A DNA stretch of 64,000 nucleotides. Source: JBFXCS01 sp050181915. GTDB lineage: Bacteria; Actinomycetota; Thermoleophilia; Miltoncostaeales; Miltoncostaeaceae. A program made the position numbers and the translations under genes. This document shows positions 16,835-25,387 of the stretch, one piece after another. The DNA lies in contig JBFXCS010000002.1 in NCBI GenBank assembly GCA_050181915.1, positions 682,001-746,000 of the forward strand, written 5' to 3'. The stretch's first letter is position 1. Each line of letters begins with the position of its first letter. Below the pieces are notes generated by a model that made no database searches, had not been told where the DNA came from, and worked only from the letters and a program-made list of their open reading frames with translations.

Positions 16835-17778
16835 ACCGCGAGCGATGGCTGCGGCGGCGCACCTTCCGCGGCGCGGCGATGGACGTCCGCGCGCTGCGGG
16901 CCCGCAAGCGCGCGCTGGGGGCGACGGTGTCGGTGGTGCTCCCCGCCCTCGACGTCGCGGCGACCGTGGGCCCGATCGTGGAGCGCATCCGCGACGCCCT
17001 CTGCGGCCCGCTCGACCTGGTCGACGAGGTGGTGGTGGTCGACTCCGGCAGCGCCGACGACAGCGCCGCGGTCGCGGCCCGCGCCGGGGCCCGCGTGGTC
17101 GCGGCCCGCGACGTGCTGGCCCACCTGGGCCCGGCGCGCGGCAAGGGCGAGGCGATGTGGAAGGGCCTGGCGGTGGCCGAGGGCGACATCGTGGCCTTCG
17201 TCGACGCCGACATCGTCGGCTTCGACCCGGCCTTCGTCACCGGGCTCGTGGGCCCGCTGCTGCTGGTGCCGGACATCGCGTACGTGAAGGGCTTCTACCG
17301 GCGCAACCTGCACGGCCGTCGCGACGACGGCGGCCGGGTCACCGAGATCTGCGCGCGGCCGCTGGTGAACCTGCTCTACCCCGAGCTGGCCGGCTTCGTC
17401 CAGCCGCTCGCGGGCGAGGCGGCGGGCCGCCGCGACCTGCTGCGCGCGCTGGCCTTCCCCACCGGATACGCCGTCGAGCTGGACCTGCTGGTCGAGATCT
17501 GGCGCCGCGCCGGGCTGGCGGCGCTGGCCCAGGTGGACCTGGGAGAGCGCCGCCACCGCCACCAGCCGACGGCGGTTCTGGGACGGATGGCGCACGAGAT
17601 CACCGCGACGCTGCTCGACCGCCTGGCCGGCGAGGGCCGGGGGGTCGCCCGCGCCGACGACCTCTACGCGCGGCCGGTGCGCGCCGGGGCCGACCTGGTG
17701 CTGGCCCGCCGGCGGGCCGACCTCGGCCGGCGGCCGCCGCTCAACGCCGTGACCCCGGCGCCGGCGGCCGCGCCGTGA
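16831..17778 (+). CDS. gpgS: Glucosyl-3-phosphoglycerate synthase
   Basis: 315 aa GT-A fold transferase that joins glucose from an NDP-sugar to 3-phosphoglycerate. This is the first step to glucosylglycerate and, in mycobacteria, to methylglucose polysaccharides. Motifs seen are VSVVLPALDVAATVG, VVVVDSGSADDS, GKGEAMWKGL, the metal site VAFVDADIVGFDP, and YVKGFYRRNLHG. Acceptor-side residues lie in QPLAGEAAGRRDLL and FPTGYAVELDLLVE. The position behind a sigma/anti-sigma pair suggests stress-controlled osmolyte synthesis. Confidence 0.88.
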   Translation: MNRERWLRRRTFRGAAMDVRALRARKRALGATVSVVLPALDVAATVGPIVERIRDALCGPLDLVDEVVVVDSGSADDSAAVAARAGARVVAARDVLAHLGPARGKGEAMWKGLAVAEGDIVAFVDADIVGFDPAFVTGLVGPLLLVPDIAYVKGFYRRNLHGRRDDGGRVTEICARPLVNLLYPELAGFVQPLAGEAAGRRDLLRALAFPTGYAVELDLLVEIWRRAGLAALAQVDLGERRHRHQPTAVLGRMAHEITATLLDRLAGEGRGVARADDLYARPVRAGADLVLARRRADLGRRPPLNAVTPAPAAAP

Positions 17779-18362
17779 GCCGCGTCGATCGGCCGCGGGC
17801 GGAGGCCGCCGTGCGCGAGCTGCTGGAGGCGCTGGGCGTCGACGTGGCCGGCGAGGCCCTCGCCGAGACGCCGCGGCGGGTGGCGGCGACCTTCGCGGAG
17901 ATGCTCTCCCCGGCGCCGCTGCGCATGACCACCTTCCCGAACGACGGCGGCTACGACGAGCTGGTGGTGGTGTCGGACATCGCCTTCTCGACCCTCTGCG
18001 AGCACCACCTGCTGCCCTTCGGCGGCGTCGCCCACGTGGGCTACCTGCCGGGCGAGCGCATCGTGGGCCTCTCGAAGCTGCCGCGCGTGGTGGAGCGGTG
18101 CGCCCGACGCCTGCAGGTGCAGGAGCGGCTCACGGCGCAGATCGCCGACCTGCTCGAGCGGGAGCTGTCGCCCCGCGGCGTGGGCGTGGTGGTGGAGGCC
18201 AGGCACGGCTGCATGAGCGTGCGCGGCGTGCGCCAGCCGTGCGCGGCGACCACGACGAGGGCGCTGCGCGGCGCGGTGAGGGAGGATCGTGACATCCGGC
18301 GTGAGTTCCTCGACCTGGCCCGCGGTCGCGGCCCGGCGGGACTCTGGAGGGAGGCGACGTGA
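17775..18362 (+). CDS. folE: GTP cyclohydrolase I
   Basis: 195 aa. It converts GTP to 7,8-dihydroneopterin triphosphate for folate or pterins. Zinc ligands are in STLCEHHLLPF and GCMSVRG (HGCMSVRG loop). GLSKLPRVVERCARRLQVQE is the usual core helix. The N-terminal helix is short, normal for bacterial enzymes. GTG 17775 overlaps gpgS by 4 bases. No other folate gene is nearby. Confidence 0.9.
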   Translation: MSRVDRPRAEAAVRELLEALGVDVAGEALAETPRRVAATFAEMLSPAPLRMTTFPNDGGYDELVVVSDIAFSTLCEHHLLPFGGVAHVGYLPGERIVGLSKLPRVVERCARRLQVQERLTAQIADLLERELSPRGVGVVVEARHGCMSVRGVRQPCAATTTRALRGAVREDRDIRREFLDLARGRGPAGLWREAT

Positions 18363-19588
18363 CCGGACCCGGGAGCATCGTGATCGTCGGCGGAGGGCTC
18401 GCCGGCGCGAAGGCGGCGGAGACGCTGCGCGACGAGGGCTACGACGGGCGGCTGGTGCTGCTGGGGGACGAGCCGGTGCGCCCGTACGAGCGCCCGCCCC
18501 TGTCGAAGGAGTACCTGCGCGGCGAGGCCGCGCGCGAGAAGGCCTTCGTCCACGAGGAGGGCTTCTACGACGCCCGCGCCATCGAGCTGCGCACCGGCGT
18601 CCACGCCACCGCCATCGACCCCGGCCGCGGCGCGGTGACGCTGCGCGACGGGGAGGAGATCTCGTGGGACCGCCTGCTCATCGCGACCGGCGCGGAGCCC
18701 CGGCGGCTGCCGCTGGCCGGGGCCGACCTGCCGGGCGTCCACCTGCTGCGGACCATGGCCGACGGCGACGCGCTGCGCGACGCCGCCGGCTCCGGGGCGC
18801 GGATCGTGGTGATCGGGGCGGGCTGGATCGGCTCCGAGGCCGCCGCCTCGGCGCGCGCGCGGGGCGCCGAGGTGACCCTGGTCGAGCGCACCTCCGTGCC
18901 GCTCGAGGGCGTGCTGGGACCGGTGGTCGGGGGCATCTACCGCGACGTTCACCGCGAGCACGGGGTGGAGTTCCTGGGCGAGACCGCCGTCGAGGCGATC
19001 GAGGGCGACGGGCGGGTCGAGGCGGTGAGGCTCGGCGGCGGCCGGGTCGTGGAGTGCTCGGCCGTGCTGATCGGCGTGGGCGCCTCCCCGCGCACCGCGC
19101 TCGCCGAGGCCGCCGGCCTCGACGTGGACGACGGCGTCCTCGTCGACGCCACGCTGCGCACGAGCGCGCCGGGGGTGTACGCCGCGGGCGACGTCGCGCG
19201 CGCCCTGCACCCCTTCTACGGTCGCCGGGTGCGGGTGGAGCACTGGGCGAACGCCCTCAACCAGGGTCCGGTCGCGGCGCGCAACATGCTCGGCGCCGAC
19301 GAGCCGTACGACCGCCTGCCGTACTTCTACTCGGACCAGTACGAGCTGGGGATGGAGTACTCCGGCCTGGCGGACCGCGACGACGACCTGGTGCTGCGCG
19401 GCGACCCGGCGAGCCGCGAGCTGATCGCCTTCTGGACCCGGGACGGGCGGGTCACGGCGGGCATGAACATCAACGTCTGGGACGTGGTGCCCCGGATCCA
19501 GGAGCTCATCCGCTCGCGCGCCGTCGTCGACGCCGGCCGACTGGCCGACCCGGACGTGGCGCTGGGCGATCTGCTCGCGGACGGCTGA
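18359..19588 (+). CDS. NAD(P)H/FAD-dependent oxidoreductase, ferredoxin-reductase type
   Basis: 409 aa. The FAD dinucleotide motif IVIVGGGLAGAKAAETLR is at residues 7-24. RPPLSKEYLRGE matches the rhodocoxin/putidaredoxin reductase family. The NAD motif is VVIGAGWIGSEAAA (about residue 150), then LIGVGASPRT and YAAGDVA. The C-terminal reductase domain runs to the end. It passes electrons from NAD(P)H to a ferredoxin or Rieske partner that is not encoded here. It overlaps folE by 4 bases. Confidence 0.88.
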   Translation: MTGPGSIVIVGGGLAGAKAAETLRDEGYDGRLVLLGDEPVRPYERPPLSKEYLRGEAAREKAFVHEEGFYDARAIELRTGVHATAIDPGRGAVTLRDGEEISWDRLLIATGAEPRRLPLAGADLPGVHLLRTMADGDALRDAAGSGARIVVIGAGWIGSEAAASARARGAEVTLVERTSVPLEGVLGPVVGGIYRDVHREHGVEFLGETAVEAIEGDGRVEAVRLGGGRVVECSAVLIGVGASPRTALAEAAGLDVDDGVLVDATLRTSAPGVYAAGDVARALHPFYGRRVRVEHWANALNQGPVAARNMLGADEPYDRLPYFYSDQYELGMEYSGLADRDDDLVLRGDPASRELIAFWTRDGRVTAGMNINVWDVVPRIQELIRSRAVVDAGRLADPDVALGDLLADG

Positions 19589-19590
19589 CC

Positions 19591-20028
19591 GTGGCGGACG
19601 TCACCACCCGGGTGACGATCGCGCGGCCGCCGGCGGAGGTCTTCGCGGCGCTGTGCGACGTCGAGTCGCTTCCGCGCTGGCAGGGGTCGGCGCTCTCGGT
19701 GCGCCGCGAGACCCCCGCGCCCACGGCGCTCGGCGCGCGCTGGTCGGAGCGGCGGCGGTTCATGGGCAAGGAGAACGACGCGCACGTCGAGGTGATCGGG
19801 TTCGAGCCGGACCGCCTGCTCGTGATCCGCATCCGATCCGGCCCCGTGTCGCTGCGCGTCCGGCACGCCCTCGCGCCGGCCGGCGCGGGCTGCGAGCTGG
19901 TGGTGGAGGCCGGCGACGCGGAGGGCATCCCGCGTCTCATGCGCAGCGCGGCGGTGCGGATGGCGGGACGCGAGGCGAGGGACGACTTCGCCCGGCTCAA
20001 ACGGCTCCTCGAGGCCGCGCCGCGCTGA
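19591..20028 (+). CDS. SRPBCC/START-like polyketide cyclase family protein
   Basis: 145 aa helix-grip fold. The N-terminus is TTRVTIARPPAEVFAALCDV, followed by LPRWQGS, FMGKENDAHVEVIGFEP and a long C-terminal helix. Such proteins bind a hydrophobic ligand; the ligand is unknown. The GTG lies two bases after the oxidoreductase stop, so it is probably the last gene of that run. Its final 32 bases overlap the convergent aat gene. Confidence 0.75.
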   Translation: MADVTTRVTIARPPAEVFAALCDVESLPRWQGSALSVRRETPAPTALGARWSERRRFMGKENDAHVEVIGFEPDRLLVIRIRSGPVSLRVRHALAPAGAGCELVVEAGDAEGIPRLMRSAAVRMAGREARDDFARLKRLLEAAPR

Positions 20029-20623
20029 GCACCGGCGCCGGCGAGGCCGCCAGGGCGCGGCGCAGCCGCCGCTCGTACTCGGCGGCCGGCACCTCCACCG
20101 CCCCGAAGCGGAGGGTGTGGGGCGAGGTCATCTGGATGTCCCACAGCTCGAACCCGGCAGCCGCCAGCAGCGCCGCGGCGCCCACCAGGGCGGCGCTTCC
20201 GGCGTCGGGCGCGGTGTGGAACATGCTCTCGGAGCTGTAGAGCCCGCCCAGCGCGACGCCGAACAGGCCGCCCACCAGGCGCGCCCCGTCCCACGCCTCG
20301 ACGCTGTGCGCCAGGCCCGCCCGGTGCAGCCTGCCGTAGGCGCGCGCCAGCCGCGGGGTGAGCCAGGTCTGGCCGCGCGGCCGGCCCGCGGCGCAGCCCG
20401 CGACCACCTCGTCGAAGGCCGCGTCGACCCGGATGTCGTAGGCGCGGCGGCGCAGGCCCCGCCGCACGGAGGCCGGGATGCGGAAGCCCTCGATCGGCAT
20501 CAGCGCCCGCGGGTCGGCGCTGTAGAGGGCGATGGGGCCGCGGGCGCCCTCGCGGTCCATCGGGAACAGCCCCCGCTCGTACGCCCACACCAGGGCCCGC
20601 GGCGCGAGGGAGGGATCGTCCAC
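19997..20623 (-). CDS. aat: Leucyl/phenylalanyl-tRNA--protein transferase
   Basis: 208 aa. It transfers Leu or Phe from tRNA to N-terminal Lys/Arg of proteins, marking them for ClpS/ClpAP (N-degron pathway). Family signatures present are YERGLFPM, WYS-like IALYSADPRALMP, WLTPRL, AHSVEAWDGARLVGGLFGVA and SSESMFH. The position after the N-terminal YERGLFPM makes GTG 20623 the likely start. It ends in a 32-base convergent overlap with the SRPBCC gene. Confidence 0.87.
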   Translation of the reverse strand: MDDPSLAPRALVWAYERGLFPMDREGARGPIALYSADPRALMPIEGFRIPASVRRGLRRRAYDIRVDAAFDEVVAGCAAGRPRGQTWLTPRLARAYGRLHRAGLAHSVEAWDGARLVGGLFGVALGGLYSSESMFHTAPDAGSAALVGAAALLAAAGFELWDIQMTSPHTLRFGAVEVPAAEYERRLRRALAASPAPVLSAARPRGAV

Positions 20624-20630
20624 GCCCGCC

Positions 20631-21350
20631 TCAGGGCACCCAGGTGTCCCCGGCGGGCGTGATCACCAGCTCGTGGCTCCAGCCGCGGGGGGTCTGCGAG
20701 GCGAGGTAGGCGACCGCGGCGGCGACGTCGCCGGCCGACAGCGAATCCTCGGGGGGACGGCCGGTCATGGGGGCGCGCTCGGTCTGGATGATCCCGTCGG
20801 CGACCAGCAGGGCGACGTGGACGCCCCGTCCGCGCAGCTCCTGGGCGAGGGCGACCGTGAGCGCCTTCGCCGCGTGCTGGGCGGCGCCCCACGGGCCGCG
20901 CCCCGGCATCGCCCGTCGGCTGGACCCGCCGGCCACCTGGATCAGGGTGCCCGCGCCGCGCCGCGCGAGGGCCGCGCCGCCGGCGCGCAGCACCGTCCAG
21001 GCCGCCGGCACGAAGCCGGCCATCCACGACTGCAGGCGCTCCGGGGGCGCCTCGGCCACGGGCCCGCCGCCGAAGCTGTGGTCGCGGGGCACCGACGTGG
21101 TCGCGTTGACGACCAGGTCGAGGCCGCCGAGGCCGTGCTCGCAGCGCGCGATCGCCTCGGCCACCAGGGCGTGGTCGGCGGCGTCACCGCGCAGCGTCTC
21201 GACCCCGGGGCAGGCCGCGCGCAGCGCCTCGAGCGTGGCGTCGGTGCGCGACACGGCCAGCACCCGCCAGCCCGCCGCGAGCCGCTCCGCCGCCACGGCG
21301 CGCCCCACGTTGCGGGCGCCGAAGACGAGGGCGACGGGCGGATCGGTCAC
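20631..21350 (-). CDS. SDR-family protein lacking the catalytic tyrosine
   Basis: 239 aa Rossmann-fold short-chain dehydrogenase relative. The nucleotide loop is LVFGARNVGRAVA and the NAG-like motif is VVNATTSV. The active-site YxxxK is QHAAK here, so the Tyr is missing and activity is doubtful. GTG 21350 is selected because the glycine loop follows at once; CACACT lies 7 bases upstream. It precedes aat by 7 bases on the same strand. Confidence 0.75.
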   Translation of the reverse strand: MTDPPVALVFGARNVGRAVAAERLAAGWRVLAVSRTDATLEALRAACPGVETLRGDAADHALVAEAIARCEHGLGGLDLVVNATTSVPRDHSFGGGPVAEAPPERLQSWMAGFVPAAWTVLRAGGAALARRGAGTLIQVAGGSSRRAMPGRGPWGAAQHAAKALTVALAQELRGRGVHVALLVADGIIQTERAPMTGRPPEDSLSAGDVAAAVAYLASQTPRGWSHELVITPAGDTWVP

Positions 21351-21461
21351 GCCTCCCAGTGTGCCCGACCGGGTCGCCGCCCCGCCGGATCGCACCGGGT
21401 CCGGTCATCCGCGGCGCCGATCGACGACGCTCGTCACGCGAGGATCCGCGCCGGGCGGGGG

Positions 21462-21467
21462 TACACT
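21462..21467 (+). promoter_or_regulatory. Leaderless-type -10 hexamer TACACT before hemB
   Basis: TACACT ends 6 bases before GTG 21474, with no Shine-Dalgarno sequence. It supports this GTG as the first codon and as the transcript start. Confidence 0.5.
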
Positions 21468-21473
21468 CATCGC

Positions 21474-22487
21474 GTGCTCCACAGCACCGAGACCGCCTCG
21501 GCCGCGCGCTTCCCCACGGTGCGCATGCGCCGCCTGCGCCGCACCGCGACGGTGCGCCGCATGGTGCGCGAGACCCGCCTGTCCGCCGACCGGCTCATCC
21601 TGCCGCTGTTCGCGATCGCCGGCCGCGACGCCGAGGTTCCGATCCCCTCGCTGCCCGGCCAGGCGCGGCTGTCGCCCGACCTGCTGGCCGCCCGCGCCGC
21701 CCGCGCCCACGCCGCGGGCGTCCCGGCCGTGCTGCTGTTCGGCGTCACCGACCACAAGGACGCCGTCGCCAGCGCCGCCTACGAGCGCGACGGGGTGGTG
21801 CAGGCGGCGGTGGCGGCGGTGAAGGACGCGGTGCCGGAGATGGTGGTGATCACCGACGTGTGCCTGTGCGGCTACACGGACCACGGCCACTGCGGCGTGC
21901 TGGTCGACGGCGACGTCCACAACGACCAGAGCCTGGAGCTGCTGGCCCGCACCGCGGTGAGCCACGCCGACGCCGGCGCCGACATCGTCGCCCCCAGCGA
22001 CATGATGGACGGCCGGGTGGCGGCGATCCGCGCGGCGCTCGACGCCGAGGGGCACGAGCAGGTCGCCCAGATGGCCTACTCGGCCAAGTACGCGTCCGCC
22101 TTCTACGGCCCCTTCCGCGAGGCGGCCGGCTCGGCGCCGGGCCACGGCGACCGGCGCGGCTACCAGATGGATCCGGCCAACGGCCGCGAGGCGGTGCGCG
22201 AGTCGCTGCTCGACGCGGCCGAGGGGGCGGACATCCTGATGGTGAAGCCGGCGGCGACCTACCTCGACGTGATCGCCGGGGTGCGCGCGGCCACCGACCT
22301 GCCGCTCGCGGCGTACCACGTGAGCGGCGAGTACGCGATGCTGAAGGCCGCCGCCGAGCGCGGCTGGGTCGACGAGCGCCAGGCCGCCGCCGAGACCCTC
22401 ACGGCGATCGCCCGGGCCGGGGCCGACCTCGTCATCACCTACTACGCCGAGGACGCCGCCCGCTGGATCGCCGAGGAGCGCCCGTGA
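21474..22487 (+). CDS. hemB: Porphobilinogen synthase (delta-aminolevulinate dehydratase)
   Basis: 337 aa. It condenses two 5-aminolevulinates to porphobilinogen. RMRRLRRTATVRRMVRET and LILPLFAIAG mark the N-terminus. The zinc cysteine cluster DVCLCGYTDHGHCGV is intact, so the enzyme is zinc-dependent. Schiff-base lysines lie in YSAKYASAFYGPFR and MVKPA. It overlaps the siroheme decarboxylase-like gene (GTGA), and hemL follows, so this is a tetrapyrrole operon. Confidence 0.95.
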   Translation: MLHSTETASAARFPTVRMRRLRRTATVRRMVRETRLSADRLILPLFAIAGRDAEVPIPSLPGQARLSPDLLAARAARAHAAGVPAVLLFGVTDHKDAVASAAYERDGVVQAAVAAVKDAVPEMVVITDVCLCGYTDHGHCGVLVDGDVHNDQSLELLARTAVSHADAGADIVAPSDMMDGRVAAIRAALDAEGHEQVAQMAYSAKYASAFYGPFREAAGSAPGHGDRRGYQMDPANGREAVRESLLDAAEGADILMVKPAATYLDVIAGVRAATDLPLAAYHVSGEYAMLKAAAERGWVDERQAAAETLTAIARAGADLVITYYAEDAARWIAEERP

Positions 22488-23584
22488 CCACCACCGCCGC
22501 CACGCCGGAGCGCATCCACCACACGCCCGACGAGGCCGACCGCGAGCTGCTCAACCAGATGCAGGCCGGCCTCGCGCTGGTGCGCGAGCCCTTCGCCGAG
22601 ATCGGCTCCCGCATCGGGATGGACGAGGAGGAGGTGCTGCGCCGGCTGCGCGTGCTGAAGCGGGCGGCGATCGTGCGCCAGCTCTCGGCGATCTTCGACA
22701 CGCGGGCGCTGGGCTACGAGAGCAGCCTGGTCGCCGCCCGCTACCCCGACGACCGGCTCTTCGAGGCCGCCGACATCGTGGGCGGGCACCCGGGCGTGAG
22801 CCACAACTACCGCCGCACCCACGCCTTCAACCTCTGGTACACGCTGGCCGTGGAGCACGGCTCGCGCATCGGGCTCGAGCAGACCATGGAGCGGCTCGCC
22901 GCCGCGACCGGCGCCCTGTCGATGCGCCTGCTGCCGACGCTGAAGCTCTACAAGATCAACGTCCAGCTCGACATGACCGGCACCCAGGCGACCGACGCGA
23001 AGGAGGAGGCCCCCAAGCCCGGCCCCGTCCGCGGCGACGGGGTGCTGCCCACCGAGGCCGACAAGCGCATGATCCTGGTGCTGCAGCGCGACCTGCCGCT
23101 CGAGCACCGGCCCTTCGACGTCTGGGCCGAGCAGGCCGGCGTCACGCCGGACGAGCTGCTGGCCGCCGCCCAGGTGTTCGTGGACCGCCACTACATGCGC
23201 CGCTTCGCCGCCGTGCTCAACCACCGCCGCGCCGGGTTCGGCGCCAACGGCATGGCCGTGTGGAGGGTGCCCGAGGAGCAGCTCGAGGAGATCGGCCCGC
23301 GCATGGCCGCCTTCAAGGCGGTCTCCCACTGCTACCGGCGGCCGACCTACCCCGACTGGCCGTACAGCATCTTCACGATGGTCCACGCCCGCTCGAAGGA
23401 GGCCTGCGAGGAGGCCATCGAGGCGATCGCGCAGGAGACCGGCATCACCGACCCGGGGCGCCGGGCCGTGCTGTACTCGACCTACGAGTTCAAGAAGATC
23501 CGGCTCATGTACTTCACGCCCGAGTACCGCGAGTGGGAGGACCGCGCGCTCGCCGGGCAGGCGCTGCCCCGGTGGCGCGCATAG
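22484..23584 (+). CDS. Fused AhbA-AhbB-like siroheme decarboxylase
   Basis: 366 aa made of two homologous Lrp/AsnC-like halves. Half 1 (about 10-170) has an HTH-like region, then HPGVSHNYRRTHAFNLWYTL. Half 2 (about 185-360) has HRPFDVWAEQAGVTPDELL and KAVSHCYRRPTYPDWPYSIF followed by TMVHA. These His/Tyr-Arg signatures match AhbA and AhbB (NirDL family), normally separate subunits that decarboxylate siroheme to didecarboxysiroheme. Automated tools often call such proteins Lrp regulators. Context between hemB and hemL supports an enzyme of alternative heme synthesis. Confidence 0.8.
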   Translation: MTTTAATPERIHHTPDEADRELLNQMQAGLALVREPFAEIGSRIGMDEEEVLRRLRVLKRAAIVRQLSAIFDTRALGYESSLVAARYPDDRLFEAADIVGGHPGVSHNYRRTHAFNLWYTLAVEHGSRIGLEQTMERLAAATGALSMRLLPTLKLYKINVQLDMTGTQATDAKEEAPKPGPVRGDGVLPTEADKRMILVLQRDLPLEHRPFDVWAEQAGVTPDELLAAAQVFVDRHYMRRFAAVLNHRRAGFGANGMAVWRVPEEQLEEIGPRMAAFKAVSHCYRRPTYPDWPYSIFTMVHARSKEACEEAIEAIAQETGITDPGRRAVLYSTYEFKKIRLMYFTPEYREWEDRALAGQALPRWRA

Positions 23585-24846
23585 GCCCAGCGCCGGAGCG
23601 GAGCGCGGACCTCTTCGCCCGCGCGCGCAGGGTGCTGGTGGGCGGGGTCAACTCGCCGGTGCGCGCCATGCGCGGCATCGGCCGCGACCCGCTCTTCATC
23701 GCCCGGGCGGAGGGCCCGCACGTGTGGGACGCCGACGGCTCCCGCTACGTCGACTACCTCTCCACCTGGGGCCCCGCGATCCTCGGCCACGCGGCGCCGG
23801 CGGTGCTCGACGCGGTGCGCGAGGCCCTGCCGCTCGGCACCTCCTACGGCGCGCCCACCGAGCGGGAGGTGCTGTTCGCCGAGGCGGTGGCCGACGCGGT
23901 CCCGTCGGTGGAGATGCTGCGCATGACCTCGTCCGGCAGCGAGGCGGTGATGGGCGCGCTGCGCCTGGCCCGCGCGGCCACCGGCCGCGAGCCCGTCGTG
24001 AAGGTGGCGGGCGGCTACCACGGCGCCATCGACGGGCTGCTGGCCCAGGGCGGCAGCGGCCTCACCACGCTGGGCATCCCCAGCAGCCCCGGCGTCACCG
24101 CGGGGGCGACGGCGGCGACGCGCATCGTCCCCTTCAACGACGCCGCCGCGGCCGACGAGGCCCTGCGGGGGGCGGCGGCCCTGATCGTGGAGCCGGTCGC
24201 GGGCAACATGGGGGTCGTGCCCCCCGCCGACGGCTACCTCGCCGCGCTGCGCGCCGCCTGCGACCGGGCCGGCGCGCTGCTGATCCTGGACGAGGTCATC
24301 ACCGGCTTCCGCGTCGCCCGCGGCGGCGCCCAGGAGCGCTACGGGGTCGCGGCCGACATCACCTGCTTCGGCAAGATCATCGGCGGCGGCCTGCCGGTGG
24401 GCGCCTTCGGCGGCCGGTCCGAGGTGATGCGCGAGCTCGCCCCCGAGGGCCCCTGCTACCAGGCCGGCACCCTCTCCGGGAACCCGCTCGCGACCTCGGC
24501 CGGCATGGCCGTGCTGGGCGAGCTCGCCCGCGAGGGGGTCTACCGGCGCCTGGAGGAGAGCGGCGCCGCGCTCGAGGACGCCCTGCGCGAGAGCGGCGCG
24601 CCGGTGGTGATCAACCGGGTGGGCTCGATGCTGACCCCGTTCTTCGCCCCCGGCCCGGTGAGCGACTACGCGAGCGCCACCGCCTCGGACACCGACGCCT
24701 ACGGGCGCTTCGCCCGCACCCTGCTCGATCAGGGCGTCTACCCCCCGCCGTCGCAGTTCGAGGCCTGGTTCACCGGCCTCTCCCACGGCCCCGACGAGCT
24801 GCTGCAGACGCGCGCCGCGCTCGCCCGCGCCGTCGAGTCGCTGTGA
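23572..24846 (+). CDS. hemL: Glutamate-1-semialdehyde 2,1-aminomutase
   Basis: 424 aa PLP enzyme making 5-aminolevulinate in the C5 pathway. Signatures are PGGVNSPVRA-like VGGVNSPVRAMRG, VDYLSTWGPAILGHA, TSSGSEAVMGALRLARAATG and LILDEVITGFRVA. The catalytic lysine is in CFGKIIGGGLPVGAFGG, with GTLSGNPLATSAG following. GTG 23572 overlaps the decarboxylase stop by 13 bases; starts further downstream would cut the family N-terminus. It completes a hemB-ahbAB-hemL order. Confidence 0.95.
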   Translation: MARIGPAPERSADLFARARRVLVGGVNSPVRAMRGIGRDPLFIARAEGPHVWDADGSRYVDYLSTWGPAILGHAAPAVLDAVREALPLGTSYGAPTEREVLFAEAVADAVPSVEMLRMTSSGSEAVMGALRLARAATGREPVVKVAGGYHGAIDGLLAQGGSGLTTLGIPSSPGVTAGATAATRIVPFNDAAAADEALRGAAALIVEPVAGNMGVVPPADGYLAALRAACDRAGALLILDEVITGFRVARGGAQERYGVAADITCFGKIIGGGLPVGAFGGRSEVMRELAPEGPCYQAGTLSGNPLATSAGMAVLGELAREGVYRRLEESGAALEDALRESGAPVVINRVGSMLTPFFAPGPVSDYASATASDTDAYGRFARTLLDQGVYPPPSQFEAWFTGLSHGPDELLQTRAALARAVESL

Positions 24847-24856
24847 GCGCGCGCCC

Positions 24857-25387
24857 GTGAGATCGGTCCTCGCCGAGGAGCCGGCCCTGGCCGCCGAGCT
24901 CATCGAGCCCGCGCCCGAGCCGCTGCTGGCGCCGCTGGTGGCGCCGCCGCTCACGCCGCACCAGGCCGGCGGCCTCGACCTCATCCTCGAGGGCTTCCTG
25001 CTGCACCACGGCACCCCGCGCCACCTGGCGCGCAGCGGCCGCGGCCGCGAGGTGCTGGCCGGCGACTACTGCTACGCCCACGGCTTGGTGCGCATCGCCG
25101 ACGCCGGCGACCTGTTCGTCATCGAGGCGCTCGCCGACCTGATCGCCCTCGGCGCGGGCCTCGTCGCCACCCGTCGCCACGAGGCGCTGCTGCCGCTGTG
25201 GCGCGGCACCACCGCCGCCATCGCCACCCGCGGCGGCCCCGACGCCGACGAGACGGCGCGCCTGTTCATCGCGGCCCAGGCCCGCCTGCGCACCGCCGGC
25301 GACCCGGCGGGCCTCGAGGCGCTGGCCGCCGGACTGCCCCCCACGCCCGGCCTCGCCCGGGCCCTCGCCCCCCCGGAGGACCGGTGA
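24857..25387 (+). CDS. Short prenyl-synthase-like protein without DDxxD
   Basis: 176 aa, mainly helical. LHHGTPRHLARSGRGREVLA and GDYCYAHGLVRIADAGDLF line up with the RRGxPT...GDxLFA region of the trans-prenyl diphosphate synthase encoded at 30620. Both metal-binding DDxxD motifs are absent. It may be a non-catalytic partner, like the small subunit of heptaprenyl diphosphate synthase, or an unrelated helical protein. It overlaps the UbiD gene by 4 bases and sits at the head of the quinone block. Confidence 0.6.
   Translation: MRSVLAEEPALAAELIEPAPEPLLAPLVAPPLTPHQAGGLDLILEGFLLHHGTPRHLARSGRGREVLAGDYCYAHGLVRIADAGDLFVIEALADLIALGAGLVATRRHEALLPLWRGTTAAIATRGGPDADETARLFIAAQARLRTAGDPAGLEALAAGLPPTPGLARALAPPEDR

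Noticed and set aside
22484..23584. Tandem Lrp/AsnC transcription regulator
   Set aside because: The two halves carry the SHNYRR and SHCYRR signatures of siroheme decarboxylases, and the context is tetrapyrrole synthesis.
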